Of a DNA stretch of 22,870 nt, positions 8,061 to 14,879 are shown in pieces; position 1 is the first letter of the stretch; each line of letters opens with the position of its first letter. The stretch is from CAZMLC01 sp964567125. Its GTDB lineage: Bacteria; Verrucomicrobiota; Kiritimatiellia; RFP12; UBA1067. The stretch is taken from the NCBI GenBank assembly GCA_964567125.1, contig CAZMLC010000044.1, forward strand, positions 1 through 22,870. The letters run 5' to 3'. The position numbers were made by a program, and so were the translations under genes. Under the pieces are notes generated by a model. That model searched no databases, was not told the origin of the DNA, and saw nothing but the letters and a program-made list of their open reading frames with translations.

Positions 8061-9248
8061 TCACATCACGCGGCACAGCAGGCCTTTGAGATAGAGTCCT
8101 TCGGGGAATGCCAGCCCCTCCGGATGATCTTCAGCCTGTTGGAGGCGCTTGATGATTTGAAATTCGCGGCGGGCATCGCTTGCGGCATCGGCGACGACCT
8201 TGTGAAAGAGGTCCGGCGTGACCAGCCCGGAACAGGAGAAGGTTGCCAGAATACCGCCGGGGCGCAGCAGCTTCATGCCGAGTAGATTGATATCCTTGTA
8301 GCCGCGCAACGCCTTCATCAGGCTGCCTTTCGCATCGGCGAATTTCGGCGGATCAAGCACGATCAGGTCAAACGATCTGCGACTGTCGCGGAAGGTCCGC
8401 AGCGTATCAAAGACATTGCCGCAGATGAACGTTGATTCGTCGACATGGCAGGTGTTGAGACCTGTATTTTCGCGCGCAAGGGCTAGGGCGGGCTCGGAGA
8501 GATCGATATGCGTGACTGAGGCCGCGGCAGCCGTGACGGCTGCCACACCGAAGCCGCCGGTGTAGGAAAAGGCGTTCAGCACATCGCCGCCATTGGCGTA
8601 GCGCTTGATGATGGCGCGATTGTCGCGCTGGTCGAGGTAAAAGCCGGTTTTGTGTCCGTGATAGACATCGACCCAGTAGCGTACCGCATGCTCGTAGATT
8701 TCGATTTTCTCCGGGGGCGGTTCGCCGGCCAGGATGCCACAGACCTGTGGCAGGCCTTCGCGCTGCCGCACATCGACATCGGAACGCTCATAGATTCCGC
8801 GGCAGGGTGAGAAAAGCTGGAGGGCTGCCACAATCTCGCTTTTCCAGCGCTCAGCGGCTGCGGCTGTGAATTGACAGACAATCCAGTCGCCGTAGCGGTC
8901 CGCAATGAGTCCCGGGATGTTGTCCGCTTCCGCGTTGACGAGCCGGTAGGCGTTGGTGCAGTCCTCCGCGAGAAAGAGCCCGCGATTCGCGACAGCCTGG
9001 GCAATGCGTCCGGCGATGAAATCCGCGTCGATGGCCTGGTCAGGATTAAAGGTCCACATGCGGACGCGAATCTGTGATTCCGGTGAAAAAGCGCCGAACC
9101 CGAGTATAGTCGAATCGGCAGCCGCAACGCGGACGGTTTCGCCAGCCTGCGGCGTACCTTCGACGGAGCCAATCGCCCCCGAAAAGATCCAGGGGTGGCG
9201 GCGGGTGAGGGAGTATTCCCGTTTAGGAAGGAGCGTGACGGTATTCAT
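8061..9248 (-). CDS. rlmI: 23S rRNA (cytosine-C5)-methyltransferase RlmI-like (PUA + SAM domain)
   Basis: This is a class I SAM-dependent RNA methyltransferase of the RlmI/YccW family, which makes m5C in 23S rRNA (position 1962 in E. coli). The 395-residue length matches the family. It has an N-terminal PUA-like domain (about 1-75, with RRHPWIFSGAI), a central linker domain, and a C-terminal Rossmann domain. Visible motifs are KTGFYLDQRDNR (200-211), the SAM motif VLNAFSYTGGFG (223-234), DPPKF (299-303) and the FSCSG motif whose C339 is the likely catalytic cysteine. RlmK or other COG1092 members with other rRNA targets are possible. The ATG is only 15 bases beyond the terminator that follows rplS and has no clear Shine-Dalgarno site, so expression may depend on read-through or on a promoter overlapping that hairpin. 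Confidence 0.88.
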   Translation of the reverse strand: MNTVTLLPKREYSLTRRHPWIFSGAIGSVEGTPQAGETVRVAAADSTILGFGAFSPESQIRVRMWTFNPDQAIDADFIAGRIAQAVANRGLFLAEDCTNAYRLVNAEADNIPGLIADRYGDWIVCQFTAAAAERWKSEIVAALQLFSPCRGIYERSDVDVRQREGLPQVCGILAGEPPPEKIEIYEHAVRYWVDVYHGHKTGFYLDQRDNRAIIKRYANGGDVLNAFSYTGGFGVAAVTAAAASVTHIDLSEPALALARENTGLNTCHVDESTFICGNVFDTLRTFRDSRRSFDLIVLDPPKFADAKGSLMKALRGYKDINLLGMKLLRPGGILATFSCSGLVTPDLFHKVVADAASDARREFQIIKRLQQAEDHPEGLAFPEGLYLKGLLCRVM

Positions 9249-9263
9249 GTGTTGGGCTCAAAG

Positions 9264-9298
9264 AAAAACCAAGAGACTCGAAAGTCCCTTGGTTTTTT
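9264..9298 (-). terminator. Intrinsic terminator after rpsP-trmD-rplS
   Basis: A stem of 9264-9278 with 9283-9297, one A/C mismatch and a CGAA loop, lies between the rplS stop and the rlmI start. The outer A/T pairs give a T-run on the minus strand (TTTTTCTTT), as expected for ending the ribosomal operon. On the plus strand the trailing run is TTTTTT as well, so the hairpin could also work in reverse. Confidence 0.8.
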
Positions 9299-9321
9299 AA
9301 TAGAGAATATCAGACGTTCGC

Positions 9322-9684
9322 TTAAATCTCGCGCAGGCGAGCTTTCTTGCCTGTCAAGCTGCGCAGATAATAGAGCTTTGCGCGGCGGACACGGCCGGAA
9401 CGTTCGACTTCGACGCGCTCGATGAACGGCGAATAAAGCGGGAAGACCTTCTCTACGCCAACGCCAAAGGAGATACGACGAACCGTGAAGGTTGCGGTAC
9501 TGCTCTTTGCGCCATCGCGGGCAATCACGGTTCCTGCGAAAATCTGGACGCGTTCCTTATCGCCTTCCTTGATCTTCACGGCCACCTTAACATTGTCGCC
9601 GACGCGGAACTCCGGCGCGGCCTTGCTTGCCGTTGCCTTTGAAATCTGCTCGGCATTAATCTTGTCAATTGCTTTTGCAATCAT
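9322..9684 (-). CDS. rplS: 50S ribosomal protein L19
   Basis: L19 sits at the 30S-50S interface of the ribosome. The 120-residue protein carries the conserved core: FRVGDNVKVAVKIKEGDKER, then QIFAGTVIARDG, then FTVRRISFGVGVEKVFPLYSP, and the C-terminal RRAKLYYLR typical of L19. The first 25 residues are slightly longer than in E. coli. The ATG has a good AAGGAG ten bases upstream. It is the last gene of rpsP-trmD-rplS, 43 bases after trmD, and is followed by a strong terminator. Confidence 0.97.
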   Translation of the reverse strand: MIAKAIDKINAEQISKATASKAAPEFRVGDNVKVAVKIKEGDKERVQIFAGTVIARDGAKSSTATFTVRRISFGVGVEKVFPLYSPFIERVEVERSGRVRRAKLYYLRSLTGKKARLREI

Positions 9685-9727
9685 GATCTCTAATCTCCTT
9701 AACTCACCAAATCGTTGCGTCCATTTC

Positions 9728-10411
9728 TCACGTCAGCAAGTCCGGACGCCGTCTCGCTGTTCGATCCAACGCTTGCGCCTCGCGCCATGCATCTACTTCC
9801 GCATGATTGCCGCGTTGCAAGACCTCTGGCACGCGCATGCCCCGATAAACGGGCGGTCGCGTATACTGAGGAAATTCCAACATACCCTCGGTGAACGACT
9901 CATCCCGCGTGGCCTCTTCCCCGCCGCCCAACACGCCTGGCAACAACCGAACCACAGCGTCAATCACTACCGCTGCCGGGAGCGCACCATTCGTCAATAC
10001 ATAATCGCCGATGGAGAGCTCGTCTGTCACCAACGCCTCGCGCACGCGCTCGTCAATCCCTTCATAATGGCCGCAGAGCAAAATCAGATGCTGCTCCTTA
10101 GCCAGCCGACGCGCCTCAGCTTGTCGGAAGGTCTTGCCTGACGGGGTCATCAAGATAACCCGTGCGTCGGGCGTGCGAATCGCCTCAATCGCTTCGAACC
10201 AGAGCTCCGGCTTCATGATCATGCCGGGACCGCCTCCGTAAGGTCGATCATCTGCGGTCCGTCGCGCATCGTGTGCGAAATCCCGCAAATCAACCGTCCG
10301 AAAAACAACAGCTCCCTGATGTGCCGCCCGCTTCAGCATGCTCTCTTCAAGAAAGCCTTTCAGCATCCGTGGGAAGACGGTCAACACGTCAATGCGTAGG
10401 GAGCCGTCCAT
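9728..10411 (-). CDS. trmD: tRNA (guanine-N1-)-methyltransferase TrmD
   Basis: TrmD is a SPOUT methyltransferase that makes m1G37 next to the anticodon and so prevents frameshifting. The 227-residue product shows RIDVLTVFPRM near the N-terminus, DRPYGGGPGM, the trefoil-knot sequences LLCGHYEGIDERV and SIGDYVLTNGALPAAVVIDA, and DESFTEGMLEFPQYTRP, which contains the family's conserved acidic residue. One difference from the common form is TNGALP where TGGELP is usual. I prefer the ATG at 10411 (AGTGGA seven bases upstream) over a GTG at 10423 that adds four residues. It follows rpsP almost directly; rimM, normally found between them, is missing here. Confidence 0.95.
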   Translation of the reverse strand: MDGSLRIDVLTVFPRMLKGFLEESMLKRAAHQGAVVFRTVDLRDFAHDARRTADDRPYGGGPGMIMKPELWFEAIEAIRTPDARVILMTPSGKTFRQAEARRLAKEQHLILLCGHYEGIDERVREALVTDELSIGDYVLTNGALPAAVVIDAVVRLLPGVLGGGEEATRDESFTEGMLEFPQYTRPPVYRGMRVPEVLQRGNHAEVDAWREAQALDRTARRRPDLLT

Positions 10412-10428
10412 GTCGAAGTCCACTGCAA

Positions 10429-10680
10429 TTACGCGGAAACAGCTGCTTTTTTGGTCTTTTTGACCATGCTAGCCACTGTCTCGCTCATCTTGGCGCCTTT
10501 GGACACCCAATATGCAACACGCTCCAAGTCAACCTTGAAGTTGTCGCCAGCCTGTTTCGGTGAATACCAACCCAGGATCTCTAAAAACTTACCATCGCGT
10601 GGGCTGCGCTCATCGGTAGCCACCACGCGGAATGTCGCGTTGTTGTTACAACCTGTTCTGCGAAGTCTGATCTTAACCAT
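10429..10680 (-). CDS. rpsP: 30S ribosomal protein S16
   Basis: S16 is a small-subunit assembly protein. The 83-residue product begins with MVKIRLRRTGC and has the conserved RVVATDERSPRDGKFLEILGWY-type region and VDLERVAYWVSKGA; the tail is lysine- and alanine-rich. A very good GGAGGAG lies just before the ATG. It is the first gene of the rpsP-trmD-rplS operon, with a roughly 380-base region separating it from the divergent Sel1-repeat gene. Confidence 0.97.
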   Translation of the reverse strand: MVKIRLRRTGCNNNATFRVVATDERSPRDGKFLEILGWYSPKQAGDNFKVDLERVAYWVSKGAKMSETVASMVKKTKKAAVSA

Positions 10681-11064
10681 TTACTCCTCCGTGAAACGCA
10701 GTACAATAGCAGAATGATCCCCGAATATGCAAGCAGGAATTTGCGCCAAAGCATCTTTTTTCGTCGTATTCGGGTCTTGAACGCGACAATATCATCCTTT
10801 GGAGCGCTTGTACAGCGTCAGTCCTTAAGTGTCTTAAACAACCACTATCATAGCGAAGATTTGTTGAAATGAACAGTCAAAAGATAACGGTGGCGCGGGG
10901 ATATGTGTCGGTGTATGCGGGCGGGCTGTTTTTGTTAAGCCGCTGCTGGGCTGGATCAAGGTTCGTGAACCTTTTGATAGTTCATTTACGCCCCGGTTTT
11001 TTTTAAAAAAAAGTAATTGCGAGCTGTTCATGCCTCTCAACTTGATGTAAAGTGGGCATACGCT
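10681..11064. other. Divergent intergenic region between rpsP and the Sel1-repeat gene
   Basis: I find no convincing gene here. It must hold promoters for both flanking genes. Visible structure is a perfect 7-bp palindromic hairpin at 10958-10973 followed by TTTT, and an abrupt T8/A8 junction at 10997-11012 that should be intrinsically curved. An apparent long minus-strand reading frame crossing this region and the Sel1 gene is rejected. Confidence 0.6.
10703..10732 (-). promoter_or_regulatory. Possible promoter of rpsP-trmD-rplS
   Basis: On the minus strand a TTGCAT (10732-10727) and a TATTGT (10708-10703) are separated by 18 bases, about 22 bases before the rpsP start. The match to a housekeeping consensus is weak (3 and 4 of 6), so this is only a guess based on position. 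Confidence 0.2.
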
Positions 11065-13305
11065 ATGAAAAAATCTCCTATCAGGCATCAGGGTGTCCAT
11101 GTCGGGACCTTTATCAGTGGGGCGGGCTTTTCGGTTCATCCAGCTGCAGCGCAGTTCTCTGAACTGAAGCGCCTGGCTGAAGCCGGTGACGCGCGTGCAC
11201 AAAACGATTTGGGTGTTTTTTATACCTACGGCATCAACGGAGCGCCTCGTGACCTGGCGGCGGCGCTGAAGTGGTATGCAAAAGCTGTGGCGCAGAATCT
11301 CCCTTCTGCGATCGGCAACCTCGGTTATGTTTACCAGCAGGGACTGGGCTGTCCCAAGGATGAGCAAAAAGGGCTGGCTTTGATCCGTCAGGCTGTGGAG
11401 GCCGGCGACATCCACGCGATGAATCATCTTGCGTATGCGCATATGTACGGGCTTGGTACGGAACGGGATGAGATCAAGGCGGCTGCAATCTACCGGCAGG
11501 CTGCCACGAGCGGGGATGCGCATGCCATGGCTGTCCTGGCCGATTTTCTTAGGAATGGGCGAGGCTGCGTTCGCAATGACGAGGAGGCGATCGAATGGGC
11601 ACGTAAGGGCGCCGGGCTGAGTGATGCGGCCGCCATGTTCATTCTGGGTGATATGTATCGGGATGGTCGGGGTGGTGTGGCGCGCGATCTGACTACGGCG
11701 GCAGGATGGTACGATAGCGCTGCGAGGCTTGGAGAGCGTGGTGCGCAGGAGCAGATGGGGCGGATTCTGGAGCAGGGTGATGGGTTGCCGAAAAATATGG
11801 ACTCGGCTGTAAAATGGTATGAGTTGGCCGCTGGAAACGGGTGTACGGGCGCGATTCGGCGTCTGGCGGAATTGCGTTTTTACGGGATTGGCGTACCTAA
11901 GCACATGCTCAAGGCCGTAGAGGGGTTCCGAAAGGCGGCCGAAGCGGGCGATGTGTCGGCCATGGTGATGCTGGGCAATCTGGCTGCGACGGGATGCGGC
12001 AGCATCGCCCTCGACCCGGCGATGGCGGCTACATGGCTACGCAAGGCGGCGGAGGCAGGACATGCAATGGCGCAGTTTCTTCTCGGAGAGGCCTACGAGA
12101 ATGGCGATGGCGTGGATGAGGATTCCGTAATCGCGTCAGAGTGGTTCCATCGTGCGGCGGATCAGGGGAACAAAGGTGCTGAACGTGCCCTGCTGACACC
12201 GCGTTTGCCGCTTCTTCTCGATCTGAAGCAGTTCACACTTCAGGTTCGGGAGTCTCTATTGCGCGCGCGCAACGCGGACCCTGCGTGCATGGTCTGGGTC
12301 GCGGGGCAGTATTTTACCGGGAATAGCGGTTTTCCGAGATCCCACGAGGAGGCATTGCGCTGGTGCGAGCTGGCCCATGAACGGCACGATTCGAATGCGG
12401 TCTTTCTGCTTGCCGCCTTTTATCTGGATGGGATCTGCGTGCCCAGGAATCCTCATACGGCCATTGAGCTCCTGCGTCCACTTGCGGACACAGGGAATGT
12501 GCGGGCGCAGAAGGTGCTTTCAGCCATTTACGGGCAGCCGGGGGCCCCTGGCGAGAGCCCTGCTTTTGAATCCCTGAACTGGTTGCTCCGAGCGGTTGAG
12601 ATCGACCCTTCCGCAGAGACGATGAACAGCTTGGGGAACGCCTATTTCTCACTGGCGCGGAGCGGCGGCACACGCCGAAGCGGAACCTCTACGCCACTGG
12701 TTATCTTAAGAGGTGTGTTGCGTCCCCTCACGGGAAACAGGATCCGCATTCCTCTGCTGCCGAAGGAGTCACAGTATTACCGCGAGGCGCTGACGTGGTA
12801 TCGCAAGGCGGCGGATAAGCACTGTGCCCAGTCCTTCACAAATATCGCGGATTTCTCATTCGGGGGATTCGCGGGAGTTCCGCAGGACGATACTGAGGCA
12901 TTCAGACTCTATAGTCAGGCATCCAAGCTGGGCGATCCTCATGCGGATGTCAATCTTGGCATCATGCTCATGGAGGGATGGGGCTGCGGGAAAGACGAGA
13001 AGAGGGGGCGCATCGTGCTGGAGAAGGCGCAGGCTGCGGGGTCAGTCGCCGCGCGTGCAGCATTGGTGTTGTGCTATTCGCGTTCGCCTGCGGAAGAAAT
13101 GTCCTCCTTCAGTGAGATGATACATCTTGTTCAGAACGCCAAGAAGGAGTTTGTGTTCCTGCCACTGGAACGGCGACTTCCTGCGAAATTCGGATCCGAT
13201 GTCAGAGGAATTATCCCCCTTATTCTGTTCGCCCTCGTGGTGATTGGCATCATCGGTGCCGGGATCATGACGATCAGCCGCTGGATTCTAAGGCTGTTTG
13301 CATGA
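11065..13305 (+). CDS. Sel1-repeat protein with C-terminal membrane helix
   Basis: This 746-residue protein is built almost entirely of Sel1-like (TPR-type alpha/alpha) repeats, which act as protein-interaction scaffolds. I count roughly 15 units of about 36 residues with the pattern A..LG..Y..G.G...D...A..WY..AA..GD. Clear examples are the units beginning at SAIGNLGYVYQQG, AAMFILGDMYRDG and AMAQFLLGEAYENG. Repeats break down near the middle, after the ninth unit. A later unit carries a basic insertion (about 533-570). The last 32 residues contain a hydrophobic helix (PLILFALVVIGIIGAGIM) with a short basic end, so the protein is probably tail-anchored with its repeats in the cytoplasm. No clear signal peptide is present. 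I chose the ATG at 11065; a TTG at 11017 is an alternative. The gene stands alone and its partner is unknown. Confidence 0.85.
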   Translation: MKKSPIRHQGVHVGTFISGAGFSVHPAAAQFSELKRLAEAGDARAQNDLGVFYTYGINGAPRDLAAALKWYAKAVAQNLPSAIGNLGYVYQQGLGCPKDEQKGLALIRQAVEAGDIHAMNHLAYAHMYGLGTERDEIKAAAIYRQAATSGDAHAMAVLADFLRNGRGCVRNDEEAIEWARKGAGLSDAAAMFILGDMYRDGRGGVARDLTTAAGWYDSAARLGERGAQEQMGRILEQGDGLPKNMDSAVKWYELAAGNGCTGAIRRLAELRFYGIGVPKHMLKAVEGFRKAAEAGDVSAMVMLGNLAATGCGSIALDPAMAATWLRKAAEAGHAMAQFLLGEAYENGDGVDEDSVIASEWFHRAADQGNKGAERALLTPRLPLLLDLKQFTLQVRESLLRARNADPACMVWVAGQYFTGNSGFPRSHEEALRWCELAHERHDSNAVFLLAAFYLDGICVPRNPHTAIELLRPLADTGNVRAQKVLSAIYGQPGAPGESPAFESLNWLLRAVEIDPSAETMNSLGNAYFSLARSGGTRRSGTSTPLVILRGVLRPLTGNRIRIPLLPKESQYYREALTWYRKAADKHCAQSFTNIADFSFGGFAGVPQDDTEAFRLYSQASKLGDPHADVNLGIMLMEGWGCGKDEKRGRIVLEKAQAAGSVAARAALVLCYSRSPAEEMSSFSEMIHLVQNAKKEFVFLPLERRLPAKFGSDVRGIIPLILFALVVIGIIGAGIMTISRWILRLFA

Positions 13306-13932
13306 TGACTGCTGCTGCAATGAACATCGAGATGCTGCCAAAATGAAAAAGCGCATGGTATTATCCTCTGCCCATCGTTCGAATAGAGAGGCTTCAATTT
13401 ACTGGAACAGCTATGGGCATCAGAGCACTTTCAAGAGCGTTCCTGCTTTGCTCGGGGCCGTCAAGACTTAGGTTCATGACCAAAAGCGAAGGCTTCATTG
13501 TTGTTCCTTTTTTTGTACAACGGGTTTTCGATAAGGTTGAACACATCCGATACCGAGATACGTAATGGATGCCCTTATTATCATCATTATCGTTTCAGAA
13601 TGTGGGAATCAAATCAAGCGGAAAGGGCAGTGCGGTCAAAGGAATGGTTTTTGGTAGGTGGATAACTGTGAAGCGATGTATTTTTTCATGGGCCACACGT
13701 TTTTCAGTAGCGTCATTTTTTGAGATGCCGGCGACGTCATTTTTCTTCCGGCAGTCGCTGAAAATAATAGACAGCCTTCGGAAATATGTGACACTCAAAA
13801 TACCCATAAGGGTGTGGCACAATGTGCTGCAGGTGTAAAACGAGATGTGTGTTGTGCAGTTTAACAGAGTTCCAAAGAGGATTCTTTAAAAGGCAGATTG
13901 TTTTACCCTCTTTTAAAAGTACGGAGAAAGAT
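13306..13932. other. Gene-poor region after the Sel1-repeat gene
   Basis: About 630 bases with no reading frame I can support. It is visibly richer in A and T than its neighbours. A small frame at 13343-13471 (42 codons) and one at 13569-13838 have no ribosome binding site and no recognisable motif. Just before the following lipoprotein gene is an 8-bp inverted repeat (13885-13892 with 13910-13917). The stretch may hold that gene's promoter and leader, or decayed coding sequence. Confidence 0.5.
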
Positions 13933-14371
13933 ATGCAAATTAAGGGGTATTATTGTGTGTGTGGCATGGTCGCGTGCTTGCTGATGTTATGCGCGGGGTG
14001 TGCACAAGTGATGTGTATCAACAATCCGGCTCCATTTAAGCCGACAACATTAAGCGTCGGCAACAATCGCACAACCGTGTTAAGCGAGATGGGGCAACCA
14101 GCAGGGTCGGATCAGCGCGAAAATACGATGACGGAGACCTATGTGTACAAAGATGGTGGCTCTGCGAATATGTGGGGGGTGGAAGGTCTTGAGGATTGTG
14201 GGCTATACAGCTGGTGATCTTGTGACGTTGTGGATTGATCAAGTAATTCGGATGCCATTAGAGGCGTGTGCGTTCAATGGGGCAAAGTACAGTGCAACCG
14301 CGGAATATGAACGACAAAAGGATGGCCCCTGGAAGATCAAGTCAGATCCTGTTATCGTTTTTATGAAGTAG
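13933..14371 (+). pseudogene. Small lipoprotein gene broken by a one-base frameshift
   Basis: The ATG at 13933 has GGAGA just upstream and begins a lipoprotein signal ending LMLCAGC, so C23 is the likely lipidated residue. The following sequence (LSVGNNRTTVLSEMGQPAGS, then ETYVYKDGG) resembles the SmpA/BamE-like fold seen in many small outer-membrane lipoproteins. This frame stops at 14217, after 94 codons. The frame one base later continues directly with GYTAGDLVTLWIDQVIRMPLEAC and a charged C-terminal half, ending at 14371. The two join cleanly if the six-G run at 14174-14179 is five G, giving a 145-residue protein. This is a real frameshift, a phase-variable tract or a sequencing error. 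The gene is convergent with another small lipoprotein gene and shares its terminator. Confidence 0.75.
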
Positions 14372-14420
14372 GAATGTGTGATGTTCCGAGACAGATGAAC
14401 GAATTTGTTCGTGCTCAACG

Positions 14421-14451
14421 AAAAAGAGACACCGCAAAGGTGTCTCTTTTT
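14421..14451. terminator. Bidirectional intrinsic terminator between two lipoprotein genes
   Basis: A perfect 13-bp stem (14421-14433 with 14439-14451) with loop GCAAA starts with AAAAA and ends with TTTTT, so it gives a T-run on either strand. It lies between two convergent genes ending at 14371 (plus) and 14477 (minus) and should terminate both. Confidence 0.92.
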
Positions 14452-14476
14452 CTGTGTATCGACAGCCTGAGTTGCT

Positions 14477-14701
14477 TTATTTCGAATACGTTTGATTCTC
14501 CAATACAGGTAGAACCGGCGATGCCGTAGGATCCACTTGGTCAACACCTTGATGAACCTCAGTGCCAATCAATTTCCCGTCAGCATCGTACTTGTGGATA
14601 ATGACACGGCTATAACGTGGATTTGTACACCCCATGCAGAGGACACCTAAGCAACTGACCGCGAAAGCGACCACTGCCGATTTTTTTACGCGTGATTTCA
14701 T
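14477..14701 (-). CDS. Small exported lipoprotein (74 residues)
   Basis: The N-terminus is a clear lipoprotein signal: basic MKSRVKK, a hydrophobic stretch, then lipobox LCMGC with C25 as the lipidated cysteine. The mature part is only about 50 residues and contains VIIHKYDADGKLIGTEVHQG followed by DPTASPVLPVL, which looks like one short beta-hairpin unit plus a proline-rich tail. The ATG is preceded by AAAGGA at good spacing. I do not recognise the family and assign no function. The second residue after the cysteine is Asn rather than Asp, which by E. coli rules would permit transfer to the outer membrane by the Lol system. The gene is convergent with the frameshifted lipoprotein gene. Confidence 0.75.
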   Translation of the reverse strand: MKSRVKKSAVVAFAVSCLGVLCMGCTNPRYSRVIIHKYDADGKLIGTEVHQGVDQVDPTASPVLPVLENQTYSK

Positions 14702-14735
14702 TGTGATTCCTTTGGGCTGAGCGAATTATTAATTA

Positions 14736-14764
14736 GGTAATGAATGGCTCTTCATTGCATTACC
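14736..14764. repeat. Inverted repeat upstream of the 74-residue lipoprotein gene
   Basis: GGTAATG at 14736-14742 pairs with CATTACC at 14758-14764, continued inward by AATG/CATT with one bulged base. On the plus strand it is followed by CCTTTTT. It lies downstream of the peptidase gene and 35 bases before the lipoprotein start, so it could be a terminator for the former, an operator for the latter, or both. Confidence 0.45.
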
Positions 14765-14773
14765 CCTTTTTCG

Positions 14774-14808
14774 TGGTTGATGACACACAAAAACCCTCAC
14801 ATCAACCA
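14774..14808. repeat. Second inverted repeat in the same gap
   Basis: A perfect 9-bp inverted repeat (14774-14782 with 14800-14808) encloses a 17-base loop. It lacks a T-run on either strand, so it is not a typical terminator. Together with the repeat ten bases away it fills the gap between the peptidase and lipoprotein genes. Confidence 0.4.
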
Positions 14809-14879
14809 TGGAGTAAGTCTTCCTCATTTTTCAGGATAAAGCAATTTCGATTTTGTTGCGCATGTGAGCGCGTATCGTT

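Noticed and set aside
10834..11904. A 356-codon minus-strand reading frame opposite the start of the Sel1-repeat gene
   Set aside because: It lacks recognisable motifs and lies antisense to clear Sel1 repeats; its composition is that of a shadow frame.
13343..13471. A 42-codon frame starting MKKRMVLSS
   Set aside because: No ribosome binding site, signal or family resemblance; too short to support.
13815..13831. A sigma-54-like TGGCAC...CTGCA sequence before the lipoprotein gene
   Set aside because: The distance between the GG and GC elements is one base too long for the strict sigma-54 spacing.
13569..13838. An 89-codon plus-strand frame in the gene-poor region
   Set aside because: No ribosome binding site, no motif, and composition unlike neighbouring genes; no reason to prefer it over the overlapping minus-strand frame.
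14239..14568. A 109-codon minus-strand frame across the shared terminator
   Set aside because: It runs through a perfect terminator hairpin and overlaps two better supported genes.
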